Shown here: one piece after another, positions 1 through 6,355 of the stretch | Layout of the letters: each line of letters begins with the position of its first letter | Numbering within the stretch: position 1 is the first letter of the stretch | Translations under genes and position numbers: made by a program | NCBI GenBank assembly: GCA_964572855.1 | Contig: CAZNGF010000031.1 | Span: 1 to 31,422, forward strand | DNA: 31,422 nt | Source of the DNA: CAZNGF01 sp964572855 | GTDB taxonomy: Bacteria; Bipolaricaulota; Bipolaricaulia; RBG-16-55-9; JAJCYT01 | Reading direction: 5' to 3' | Notes under the pieces: generated by a model | What the model was told of the DNA's origin: nothing | The model's input: only the letters and a program-made list of their open reading frames with translations | Databases searched by the model: none

Positions 1-265
1 AGCTGATGGGTCGCAATCCCCTCCTTCTGCGAGGCAAACGCCTCTTTAGTTGCATGTCCTTGTGGACTAGCAACCCCATCGGGTATTAGTCCCTGTTTCC
101 AGGGGTTATCCCCGTCAGAAGGGTAGGTTGATCACGTGTTACTCACCCGTTCGCCGCTTTACTCGTTCCGCAGATCCGAAGATCGTTGGAACTTTCTCGC
201 TCGACTTGCATGTATTAAGCGCGCCGCCAACGTTCACCCTGAGCCGGGATCATACTCTCTAAGTT
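1..265 (-). rRNA. rrs: 16S ribosomal RNA, 5' part (truncated by window edge)
   Basis: Read on the minus strand this is the conserved 5' domain of 16S rRNA. The universal start region (AGAGTATGATCCCGGCTCAG, complement of 239-258) is followed by GGTGAACG, TACATGCAAGTCGAGCG and the GGCGAACGGGTGAGTAACACG motif. The mature 5' end is set at about 265 by matching the seven bases before AGAGT in E. coli; the error is a few bases. The rest of the gene runs off the left edge, so operon content beyond it is unknown. Two bases of the 27F primer site are altered (position 6 T to A, position 13 T to C), which argues against common phyla. Confidence 0.97.
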
Positions 266-282
266 GAATACATCTCAAGGTG

Positions 283-300
283 ACAGGTAAAAGCACCTGT
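283..300 (-). other. Hairpin in 16S leader
   Basis: ACAGGT (283-288) and ACCTGT (295-300) are perfect inverted repeats around a 6-base loop, just upstream of the mature 16S 5' end. In the rRNA precursor it would form a short stem-loop, possibly connected with processing. It could be a chance 6-bp stem. Confidence 0.4.
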
Positions 301-332
301 TCTTGTGCGTGTGTGCGGGCTGACTATCCACA

Positions 333-343
333 TGTCAAAGATC
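333..343 (-). promoter_or_regulatory. boxA-like rRNA antitermination site
   Basis: On the minus strand the leader reads GATCTTTGACA, close to the common bacterial boxA core (TGYTCTTTGAAAA type). It lies between the rRNA promoter and the mature 16S, where NusB/NusE-dependent antitermination sites are found. No clear boxB or boxC was identified. Position supports the call more than the sequence match does. Confidence 0.5.
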
Positions 344-375
344 GATGAGGTGTGCTCCCATCAGGAGCGAACCAC

Positions 376-404
376 AGTATACCGGGGCGTGGGGGGGTTG
401 TCAA
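376..404 (-). promoter_or_regulatory. rRNA operon promoter, full consensus -35
   Basis: On the minus strand TTGACA (399-404) is separated by exactly 17 bp (382-398) from TATACT (376-381). The predicted transcription start is near 369, about 100 bases before the mature 16S 5' end. The spacer is nearly all G/C with a run of seven C. This is the expected layout of a strong sigma-70 rRNA promoter. No AT-rich UP element is evident upstream, where the strand is purine/pyrimidine biased. Confidence 0.85.
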
Positions 405-441
405 GCAAGAAGCGGAGAGGAGGGAAGAGGGGGAATAGAAG

Positions 442-475
442 AGGGAAAACCCTTCCTCCCACCTCTGTTTTCCCT
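442..475 (-). terminator. Possible hairpin terminator after ykuK
   Basis: AGGGAAAAC (442-450) and GTTTTCCCT (467-475) form a perfect 9-bp stem with a 16-base loop, three bases beyond the ykuK stop codon. The sequence beyond is pyrimidine-rich (CTTCTATTCC on the minus strand) but lacks a clean T run. It would insulate the rRNA promoter from the upstream genes. A weak intrinsic or Rho-assisted terminator is the likely role. Confidence 0.4.
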
Positions 476-477
476 GC

Positions 478-960
478 TTACGTATGCTTGTCGGCCACGC
501 TGGAGGCGGCGTAAGCGTCCGGCTTGATCTTGACCGGAAAGCCCGAGCCCACGATCATGCCCACGACGCCGTCGACGAGATCGCGCGTCTTGCCGTTCTG
601 GCCCACGTCGACGTGGATCTCGAAGTTGAAGTCCAACAGCGTGTGCGACTCCAGCGCCTCCATGAGCGCCTTGGCCAGCTCGAACGAGAGCGCGGCCTCC
701 CGGTAGATGCGCTTGGTCAGCTCGCGGTAAATCCCTTCGCGGCTGCGCTTCCAGAAGTAGCGCCCGCCCTTGCCCACGCGGCGCAGGATGATCGCCGAGA
801 CGAAGTCGGTCTCGCCCAGAGAAGGGTGCGAGTCCGTCCCCACGATCACCTGGTACGGGAAGTCGGACTCCACCTCCATCGCGGCGACAATGTCCCGCAC
901 GACCTGTGGGAAGGTCATCGGGCCGCGGGATGGGCTGAAGAAGCGCTGCTGTTCGGACAT
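478..960 (-). CDS. ykuK: YkuK-family RNase H-like protein (DUF458)
   Basis: A 160-residue protein of the DUF458 / YkuK family, predicted to have an RNase H-like fold; the biochemical role is not established. The family signature is clear: VGTDSHPS near residue 42 with an acidic residue in the first strand, a GKGGRYFW motif, an IHVDVGQNG motif near residue 115, and a C-terminal IKPDAYAASSVADKHT that matches the end of known members. Length is typical. The start is the ATG at 960; it lacks a usable Shine-Dalgarno site, but a TATAAT box sits six bases upstream, so the mRNA is probably leaderless. It follows plsX by 37 bp on the same strand but seems to have its own promoter overlapping the plsX 3' end. 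Confidence 0.85.
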   Translation of the reverse strand: MSEQQRFFSPSRGPMTFPQVVRDIVAAMEVESDFPYQVIVGTDSHPSLGETDFVSAIILRRVGKGGRYFWKRSREGIYRELTKRIYREAALSFELAKALMEALESHTLLDFNFEIHVDVGQNGKTRDLVDGVVGMIVGSGFPVKIKPDAYAASSVADKHT

Positions 961-966
961 CCTTGC

Positions 967-995
967 ATTATAGATGGGGCAAGTCGGAGCGGCAA
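967..995 (-). promoter_or_regulatory. ykuK promoter, start at the ATG (leaderless)
   Basis: On the minus strand TTGCCG (990-995), a 17-bp spacer and a perfect TATAAT (967-972) precede the ykuK ATG by six bases (961-966). Transcription should start at or next to the A of the ATG. The -35 falls in the gap directly next to the plsX stop codon. Confidence 0.65.
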
Positions 996-997
996 CG

Positions 998-2014
998 TCA
1001 GGCGCGCTGTTCGGCCGGCACTTCCTCGCTGAAGTAGCGGTGCAAGCCGTCCTCGATGCGCTGCACCAAGTCGTGCTCGACGGCGCTGTGGGCCACGCCG
1101 ATCGCGTTCTTGATGGCTTCGGCGTCCGAGTCCCCGTGGGCGATCACCGAGATGCCCCGCACGCCCAGCAGCACGGCCCCGCCGTAGCGCGAGGCGCTCA
1201 GCTCCTGCCGGAAGCCGCGCAGCGTGGGCAACAGGAACAGCGCGCCGAACCTGGCCACCCAGTTGCTTTGGATGCCGTTTTGCAGGAACTTGACCGCGGC
1301 CGCGGCCCCGCCCTCCAGCGACTTGAGCAGGATGTTGCCCACGAAGCCGTCGCACACGGCCACGTCGACGTCGCCGCGCAGCAGACGGTTGGGCTCGACG
1401 TAGCCGGCAAAGCCGGGCAGCCCCTCCTCCAGGCGCGGGCGCGTGCGACGGATGAGCTCGTCGCCCTTGTGCGCCTCGGTCCCGATGTTGACGAGCGCGA
1501 CCTTGGGCTCTGCCACCGCCAGCACCTGCCGGGCGTAGGCCCGGCCCATGATCGCGAACTGGAACAGGTTGTCGGAGTCACAGTTGGTGTTGGCGCCCAC
1601 GTCGATGACGAGCACGGGCTTCCCGGTGGTCGTGGGCAGGAGCGCGGCGATTCCGGGGCGTTCGATGCCCTGAATGCGTCCCAGCCCGAACAGCGAGGCC
1701 GCCATCACCGCGCCCGTGTTGGCCGGGCTCACGAACGCGTCGCCCTCGCCGTGCCGCACGCGCTTGATGCCCTGCACCAGCGAGCTGTTCTTCTTGCGGC
1801 GCACGGCCTCGGCCGGCGTGTCCTCCATCGAAATGGCCTCGGGCGCGTGCAGCACGGAAAAACGCTCGTCGCCGTTTGGCAGGTGGGTGCGAATGAGCTC
1901 TCCGTCCCCGGCGAACGTGATCGCGATCCCGAACGCCGCGGCCGCCTTCAGGCCGCCGCGGATGATCTCTTCCGGGGGGTTGTCGCCGCCCAGGGTGTCG
2001 AGCACGATGTTCAC
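998..2014 (-). CDS. plsX: Phosphate acyltransferase PlsX
   Basis: Converts acyl-ACP to acyl phosphate, the donor used by PlsY in the first step of phosphatidic acid synthesis; a peripheral membrane enzyme. The product (338 residues) shows the family opening IVLDTLGGDNPPEEIIRG, the SSL(V)QGIKRVR segment, the FVSPANTGAVMAAS motif, and VLVIDVGANTNCD, which are all typical of PlsX. I chose the GTG at 2014 because it follows AAGGAAGG (2019-2026) at good spacing and gives the family's usual N-terminus. An upstream in-frame ATG at 2077 lies inside the tRNA-Leu gene and is rejected. Transcription probably comes from the promoter in front of tRNA-Leu, 33 bases upstream, with no terminator in between. 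Confidence 0.96.
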   Translation of the reverse strand: MNIVLDTLGGDNPPEEIIRGGLKAAAAFGIAITFAGDGELIRTHLPNGDERFSVLHAPEAISMEDTPAEAVRRKKNSSLVQGIKRVRHGEGDAFVSPANTGAVMAASLFGLGRIQGIERPGIAALLPTTTGKPVLVIDVGANTNCDSDNLFQFAIMGRAYARQVLAVAEPKVALVNIGTEAHKGDELIRRTRPRLEEGLPGFAGYVEPNRLLRGDVDVAVCDGFVGNILLKSLEGGAAAAVKFLQNGIQSNWVARFGALFLLPTLRGFRQELSASRYGGAVLLGVRGISVIAHGDSDAEAIKNAIGVAHSAVEHDLVQRIEDGLHRYFSEEVPAEQRA

Positions 2015-2047
2015 AAGGCCTTCCTTCGGGAATACGGCTGGAACGAT

Positions 2048-2136
2048 TGGTGCCGAGAGGGGGATTTGAACCCCCACCGGGTATTATCCCGACAAGGCCC
2101 TCAACCTTGCGCGTCTGCCAGTTCCGCCATCTCGGC
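2048..2136 (-). tRNA. tRNA-Leu (anticodon GAG)
   Basis: The minus strand folds into a class II tRNA: acceptor stem GCCGAGA pairing with TCTCGGC, anticodon arm CAAGG-TTGAGGG-CCTTG with anticodon GAG, a long variable arm, a T arm containing GGTTCAAATCC, discriminator A and an encoded CCA (2048-2050). The long variable arm and discriminator A fit leucine. It reads CUC and CUU codons. The 3' end is only 33 bases from the plsX start codon, so it is likely cut out of a tRNA-plsX precursor. Confidence 0.97.
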
Positions 2137-2149
2137 CCGGTCGGGGTTT

Positions 2150-2178
2150 ATCTTAGTCCTCCCCTCTGACGGTGTCAA
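2150..2178 (-). promoter_or_regulatory. Promoter for tRNA-Leu and plsX
   Basis: On the minus strand TTGACA (2173-2178), a 17-bp spacer and TAAGAT (2150-2155) lie 13 bases before the mature tRNA 5' end at 2136. The -35 is full consensus and the spacing ideal. No other promoter-like pair is seen before plsX, so both are probably driven from here. Confidence 0.7.
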
Positions 2179-2198
2179 GCGGGCTTCGCTCCGAAAAT

Positions 2199-2231
2199 GG
2201 CAACAGGGGCGCGCGCGGCGCCCCTGTTGCC
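2199..2231 (-). terminator. Strong hairpin, terminator of the repeat-protein gene
   Basis: GGCAACAGGGGCGC (2199-2212) and its exact complement (2218-2231) form a 14-bp G/C-rich stem with a 5-base loop, 23 bases after the stop codon of the secreted repeat protein. On the minus strand it is followed by ATTTTC, a short U tract. It would end transcription before the tRNA-Leu promoter. Confidence 0.75.
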
Positions 2232-2254
2232 TCCCGTCCCGTCAGGATCGTGAA

Positions 2255-3205
2255 TCAGGCTTCCGGTTCGCCTTCCTCCGCGTCGTCGCCCAGGCTCAGG
2301 CCCTCGATGCTCCAGTCGAACTTGAGCGCGCCGCGGGTAAGCCCCTCGGGGGCGAAGCCAAGCGAGAGCGTGGAGTCCGTCGGTCCCTGCGCGCGGTTGG
2401 CCTCGAAGTGAGCCGAGGAGAAACCCTCGACGTTGAAGGTGGCCTCACTCTCCAGCCCGACTTCGCTCAACTCGCCCGCCAGCGTGACGACCTCGGTGGC
2501 AAAGCCCTCGGGCGTGAAGGTCGTCTCACTGCCCACGTTGAAGCCCTGTACGGTCGTGTTGGCGATGAGCTGATCCTGCAGCAGCCCGTCGGCGCCGAAT
2601 ACCGTCACGCGGGTCAGGGCCACGTCGCTCACGCTCAAAGAGGTGACCCAGACCTCCTGGGTGATGCCCGAGAGGTCGAACTTGGTCGTGCGCCGCACGT
2701 TGAGCCCGCTCAGCGACGCGCCCAGCTCGACCGCCTGGCCCGAAAAACCCGACGGGCCGAACGACGACGTGCTCTTGAGGCTCAGGTTGTCCTGGCGCAC
2801 TGAAAGCTCCAGCTCCTGCGCGGCGAAGCCGCCGGGGGTGAGCACGGTCGTGCTCTTCCAGCCCACGCCCTCCGTGCGCCCACTGATCACGACGACCTCC
2901 CGCAGGAACCCCGTCATGTCAAACGCCGTCACGCCGGTGACCGCCGCGCCCTCCAGCGCACTGCTCAGCACGAGCTCGCCGTCCTGGAGCCCGTTGATGT
3001 TCCAGACCGTGGACAGCGAGGCGTTCACGCCGCTGACCGCGGTCGAGGCGCTGCCCTCGAACACCGAGTCGGACTCCGACACGCCGTCGGGACCGAACAC
3101 CAGCGACATCGAGAGCGTGAGGTCGAACGTCTGCGCCGCGCCGTGGAGGGCAATCCCCCCCCAAAGAACCGAAAAAACCGCCAGCATACAGATGCGTCGT
3201 TTCAT
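2255..3205 (-). CDS. Secreted protein of ~27-residue tandem repeats, unknown function
   Basis: I do not recognise this as a named family. The 316-residue product starts with a clear signal peptide (MKRRICMLAVFSVLWGGIALHGAAQ) and is then almost entirely made of about ten degenerate repeats of 26-28 residues. Each has the pattern 'xLxSTTxFxPxGFxxxxVxLxxxLSGL': a strand, a turn rich in Gly/Pro/Asp followed by GF, GL or GV, and a second strand. Examples are the units starting SLKSTSSFGPSGF, NVGSETTFTPEGF and GLESEATFNVEGF. Alternating hydrophobic residues predict an all-beta stack, such as a solenoid or long hairpin array. The C-terminus is acidic (DDAEEGEPEA). The ATG at 3205 follows GAAGGAGGAAGG, a strong Shine-Dalgarno site; reading further upstream would run into the opposite-strand aminotransferase. 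It is a single-gene unit ending at the hairpin 2199-2231. A surface or periplasmic structural protein is likely. Confidence 0.8.
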   Translation of the reverse strand: MKRRICMLAVFSVLWGGIALHGAAQTFDLTLSMSLVFGPDGVSESDSVFEGSASTAVSGVNASLSTVWNINGLQDGELVLSSALEGAAVTGVTAFDMTGFLREVVVISGRTEGVGWKSTTVLTPGGFAAQELELSVRQDNLSLKSTSSFGPSGFSGQAVELGASLSGLNVRRTTKFDLSGITQEVWVTSLSVSDVALTRVTVFGADGLLQDQLIANTTVQGFNVGSETTFTPEGFATEVVTLAGELSEVGLESEATFNVEGFSSAHFEANRAQGPTDSTLSLGFAPEGLTRGALKFDWSIEGLSLGDDAEEGEPEA

Positions 3206-3349
3206 GGACCTTCCTCCTTCGCGAGTGCTGTGGGCTGCCCCGGCGGCCCGCCGCGCGAGCGTCCCCAAACGCCCGGAACCGCGACGACGGGCGGGCTCAT
3301 TCGGCCTGCGGGGCGCCGCCCAGAGTTTAGAAAAACGGCAAGGGAATTC

Positions 3350-3379
3350 TTGACGCGACCACCTCCCGCTCCCTAGAAT
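3350..3379 (+). promoter_or_regulatory. Promoter of the aminotransferase gene
   Basis: TTGACG (3350-3355), an 18-bp spacer and TAGAAT (3374-3379) predict a transcription start near 3386. This places the ATG at 3380 outside the transcript and supports the ATG at 3407 as the real start. Confidence 0.65.
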
Positions 3380-3406
3380 ATGCCCCTTTGCGAGGTGACC
3401 ACTATA

Positions 3407-4570
3407 ATGCAAATCACACAGCGTTTGCAGGCGTTGAAGGGCTCCCCCACCGCCCAGGTGAAACAAACGGCCGACCGGCTCAAGCGCGAGGGCGTCCACG
3501 TCTACGATTTCGGCGTGGGCGAACCCGACTTCCCGACCCCCGACTCCATCAAGCAGGCGGCGAACCGCGCCATGGCCGAGGGCCATACCACCTACACCGC
3601 GGCGCGCGGCATCCTCGAGCTGCGCCAGGCGATCGCCGAGCGCTACAACCGGCGCTACGGCACCGACTTCGGACCCGAACACGTGATCGCCACCGTGGGG
3701 GCCAAGCAGGCGCTCTACAACCTCATGCTGGCGCTGGTCGATCCCGGCGACGAGGTGCTGCTGCCCGCGCCCTACTGGGTCACCTATCCCGCCCAGATCG
3801 AGCTGGCCGGGGGCAAGACCGTGGTCGTGCCCACAGAAGAACGAAACGGCTTCGTCGTGACGGCCCGCGATCTGGAGGCCCGCCTCACGGACCGCACGCG
3901 CGCCGTGATCCTCAACTCCCCGTCCAACCCCACGGGCGCAACGATCTCTGCAAGCGAGTTGGAAGCGATCACGGAGCTGACCGCCGCGCACGGTATCCCG
4001 CTAATCTACGACGAGTGCTACGAGTGCTTCATCTACGACGGGGCGCACCACAACCCGTTTTCCTGGGCCAGGGATCACGTGTTCTCGGTGAGCTCGGTCT
4101 CGAAGACCTACGCCATGACCGGCTGGCGGCTGGGCTGGACCGTGGGACCCAAGGACGTGGTCGCGGCCATGGACCGCCTGCAGAGCCAGTCCACCTCGAA
4201 CCCCACCAGCATCGCGCAGTGGGCCGCGCTGGCGGCGCTCACGGGCGATCAGGCCGCGGTCGGGGACATGCTGGAGGCGTACCGCGCGCGCCGCCGGCTC
4301 GTGTTCGACAAGCTACGCGCGGTTCGGGGCTTGAGCTGCGCGGAACCCAACGGCGCGTTCTACGCCTTCCCCAACGTATCCGGCTTCTTCAACGATCGGT
4401 TTCCGGACTCGGTGGCGCTGTCGACCTATCTGCTGGAGGAGGCCCACACGGCCGTCGTGCCGGGGTCGGCCTTCGGCGCGGAGGGGTACGTGCGCATCTC
4501 GTACGCCGCCCCGAACGAAACGTTGGAAGCCGGATTGGATCGGGTCAAGGCCGCGCTGGAGAAGCTCTAG
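3407..4570 (+). CDS. Class I aminotransferase (aspartate aminotransferase type)
   Basis: A pyridoxal-phosphate enzyme of fold type I, subgroup I-gamma like thermophilic aspartate aminotransferases; it moves the amino group between aspartate (or a similar amino acid) and 2-oxoglutarate. The 387-residue product shows the substrate-loop region DFGVGEPDFPTP, the cofactor-binding NSPSNPTG motif, YDECYE, the SVSSVSKTYAMTGWRLGW motif with the Schiff-base lysine at about residue 233, and the C-terminal YVRISYA with the arginine that binds the substrate carboxylate. ATG 3407 is preceded by GAGGTGA at 8 bases; ATG 3380 lacks a ribosome site and lies before the predicted transcript start. It is a monocistronic plus-strand gene divergent from the repeat protein. 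Exact substrate (aspartate, prephenate or another) cannot be read from sequence. Confidence 0.93.
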   Translation: MQITQRLQALKGSPTAQVKQTADRLKREGVHVYDFGVGEPDFPTPDSIKQAANRAMAEGHTTYTAARGILELRQAIAERYNRRYGTDFGPEHVIATVGAKQALYNLMLALVDPGDEVLLPAPYWVTYPAQIELAGGKTVVVPTEERNGFVVTARDLEARLTDRTRAVILNSPSNPTGATISASELEAITELTAAHGIPLIYDECYECFIYDGAHHNPFSWARDHVFSVSSVSKTYAMTGWRLGWTVGPKDVVAAMDRLQSQSTSNPTSIAQWAALAALTGDQAAVGDMLEAYRARRRLVFDKLRAVRGLSCAEPNGAFYAFPNVSGFFNDRFPDSVALSTYLLEEAHTAVVPGSAFGAEGYVRISYAAPNETLEAGLDRVKAALEKL

Positions 4571-4595
4571 TAGACGGCCACAGAGGTTTTTGGGT

Positions 4596-4740
4596 GTAGG
4601 GGCGCGCTTCATCGCGCCCGTGAGTACGCGCTTTGGCCGCCCGCGAAGTCTATCTGGTCATGAACCAAGCGTGTAGGCGGGGTCCCATGAATGGGACCCC
4701 TGCACAGCGAGACAGGGCAGGCACGGGGGCCTGCCCCTAC
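4596..4740. repeat. 145-bp palindromic composite repeat (REP/MITE-like)
   Basis: Between two convergent genes lies a stretch bounded by GTAGGGGC (4596-4603) and its inverted copy GCCCCTAC (4733-4740). Inside are three consecutive perfect hairpins: GGGCGCG/CGCGCCC (4600-4619), GGGGTCCCAT/ATGGGACCCC (4679-4700, 10-bp stem) and GGGCAGGC/GCCTGCCC (4715-4736). Such modular palindromic units with GTAGGGGC ends look like the non-coding, dispersed repeats found in many bacterial genomes. It carries no open frame. It may also terminate transcription in both directions for the flanking genes. Only one copy is in this window, so its repetition elsewhere is inferred. Confidence 0.7.
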
Positions 4741-4748
4741 GGCACGAA

Positions 4749-5936
4749 TCACTCCGCCGCCGTGCGGAAACGGGCGCGGTAGACGATCTCGTCGTCGATG
4801 GCGCTGCGCTCCAGCAGCGAACCCTGCGCCAGCGGGTTGCCGGCCAGGTCCGTGAGCGAGGCGCGCACGAACACGCGGTAGATCGCGTTTGGCTCCAACG
4901 CGCCGGTGGGGATCACGGAGACGAAATCGCGTGCCTCGTCCCAGATCGTCTCGACGGCCACCTCGGCCACGCCGCCATCCCCGCGCGACAGCAGGATCGA
5001 ATCCGAACCGATGCTGTTGGGGTGCAACGACTCGGAGAAGCGGAGCTGGATCACAGGGCGCAGCGGGACGTCCTGGGCGTTGGGCACCGGGTAGAGCGCC
5101 GTCACCTGTGGCGCGCGCGTGTCCGCGGCGGTCTCGAACTCGAAGAAGTAGCGGCCCGGGTCGGCGCGGTCGGCGCGCACGACCTGGCCCAGCGCCAGCC
5201 GGTTGCCGTCGGCGTCCACGATCGAGGTGCCCAGGCTCACGCGATAACGCGTTTCGCTGTCGAGCCGCTCGGCGGGGTTGAGGTAGAGCGTACGCTCGGT
5301 GGCGTCCCAGCCCAGCTCGAAGTCAACGGGCTCGCCCCCCGGCACGCTGCGGATCGACACGTTGTCCTGCGCCGACGAGGGGATCATGCGCCGCGCGAAG
5401 CTCACCAGGATGAGCGCGTCCAGCGGAACGTCCCGCTGCCCCGGTGTCGGGAAGGTGCGGACGACCTTGTTGAGCGTGCTGGCCAGCGGGCCGACCGCGA
5501 AGCGCGTGACGGGGATCGTCTCCCCGGACTGGATCGTGCCGCTGAACACCGTGCGCTCGCCATCGACCAGGAGCGTGACCTCCCAGTTCGCGGGCGCGTC
5601 CCCCTCGGCGCAGCTCTCGGTGTAGCGCACCTTGACCTCGTACTCCCCTTCCGGCGCGCGGCCCGAGGGCCAGGCGATGTTTTCGGGACCGCCCTGGGCG
5701 AACGCGTCGCAGCGGTCGTCGAAGTCGAGCTGGCCGCCGGTGTCGTTGCTGGGCGTCTCGGCCGAGATCTCGCTGCCCAGCGGGTCGAGCAGGATCAGGT
5801 CCAGGTTGGGCGTCTCGGGGTTGGACCAGGTGAGCGACACGCGCAGCGAATGCCCCTGCGTGAGCGCGTCCCCCCCGAGAGCCGTCACGGTCAATGCGAT
5901 GAGGATAATGCCAATCGTCAGTCTGTTCGGTTTCAA
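4749..5936 (-). CDS. Secreted protein with YfaP-like and two Big_5 Ig-like domains
   Basis: A 395-residue exported protein. Residues 1-28 form a signal peptide. Residues about 30-125 resemble a beta-sandwich of the YfaP/DUF2135 or pre-peptidase type (LTWSNPETPNLDLILLDP, a GGQLDFDD segment, GPENIAWP, GEYEVKVRY). Two Ig-like domains of the Big_5 kind follow, at about 157-275 and 285-395, each opening with the typical 'P.pg..dVPld..i.v.F...' pattern and ending in an 'L.p.t.YrV' strand. The start is taken as TTG 5936 because AAGGAGG (5942-5948) stands five bases before it and the signal peptide begins there; an ATG at 5990 would lie upstream of the predicted promoter. No catalytic domain is seen. 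Surface adhesion or binding of a ligand is possible but not shown. Confidence 0.8.
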   Translation of the reverse strand: MKPNRLTIGIILIALTVTALGGDALTQGHSLRVSLTWSNPETPNLDLILLDPLGSEISAETPSNDTGGQLDFDDRCDAFAQGGPENIAWPSGRAPEGEYEVKVRYTESCAEGDAPANWEVTLLVDGERTVFSGTIQSGETIPVTRFAVGPLASTLNKVVRTFPTPGQRDVPLDALILVSFARRMIPSSAQDNVSIRSVPGGEPVDFELGWDATERTLYLNPAERLDSETRYRVSLGTSIVDADGNRLALGQVVRADRADPGRYFFEFETAADTRAPQVTALYPVPNAQDVPLRPVIQLRFSESLHPNSIGSDSILLSRGDGGVAEVAVETIWDEARDFVSVIPTGALEPNAIYRVFVRASLTDLAGNPLAQGSLLERSAIDDEIVYRARFRTAAE

Positions 5937-5966
5937 GGCTGCCTCCTTGCGCTCGGTTTCGAGGGC

Positions 5967-5975
5967 ATTGTAACA
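5967..5975 (-). promoter_or_regulatory. Extended -10 promoter of the Ig-like protein gene
   Basis: On the minus strand TGTTACAAT (5967-5975) matches an extended -10 (TGn plus TACAAT). No convincing -35 is seen 17 bp further up. Transcription would start near 5960, giving a short leader containing AAGGAGG. The same TGTTACAAT word occurs before hsp20. Confidence 0.5.
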
Positions 5976-6030
5976 CATCCCATGCCCCACCGTGCGTTTT
6001 CGACGGAACGTTTGCGGCCAATCCCGGGGC

Positions 6031-6282
6031 TCACTTGCGCGTCATGCCCTTGACGTAGACCTTGCCCCGGATGATCTTGTGCGCCGGCTTGTTCCGTATA
6101 AGGCGGTAGCGCGCGAATGCCTGGCCGCAGTTCGGGCAGGTCATGTCGCCGTTCGTGCGGTCCTCAATGATGCGGTCCAGGAAACACTTGACCAGCCCGC
6201 CGGTCCCGCCCTTGCGATACTTGTAGAGCAGCTGCCGGCACTTGGCGCAGTGGATCGCGATCGTGCGGGCGTTTCTCGACAT
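6031..6282 (-). CDS. Small conserved zinc-ribbon protein
   Basis: An 83-residue basic protein with two Cys pairs, CAKC near residue 12 and CPNC near residue 49, which together can bind one zinc ion. Between them lies the conserved-looking LYKYRKGGTGGLVKCFLDRIIEDRT. I recall small uncharacterised zinc-ribbon proteins of this layout in several bacteria and archaea, but no function is known to me. The ATG at 6282 is preceded by AGAGG at about 10 bases; an upstream ATG at 6303 adds seven unlikely residues. It follows the Lhr helicase gene on the same strand with a 73-bp gap and might be cotranscribed. A nucleic-acid-related role is only a guess from charge and neighbour. Confidence 0.75.
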   Translation of the reverse strand: MSRNARTIAIHCAKCRQLLYKYRKGGTGGLVKCFLDRIIEDRTNGDMTCPNCGQAFARYRLIRNKPAHKIIRGKVYVKGMTRK

Positions 6283-6355
6283 GGCTAAAAGCCTCTGAAT
6301 CAAGCGAGCTCAACGCATCCACCGCCATCCGCCAACGCCCCAGTTCTCATCAGGG

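Noticed and set aside
974..2803. 609-codon open frame on the plus strand
   Set aside because: It lies antisense to plsX, tRNA-Leu and the repeat protein. The composition (Ala/Arg/Gly/His/Gln-rich, no motif) is that of a high-G+C antisense shadow.
3206..3991. N-terminal extension of the repeat protein to an ATG at 3991
   Set aside because: The extension runs antisense through the aminotransferase. The signal peptide and strong ribosome site at 3205 mark the real start.
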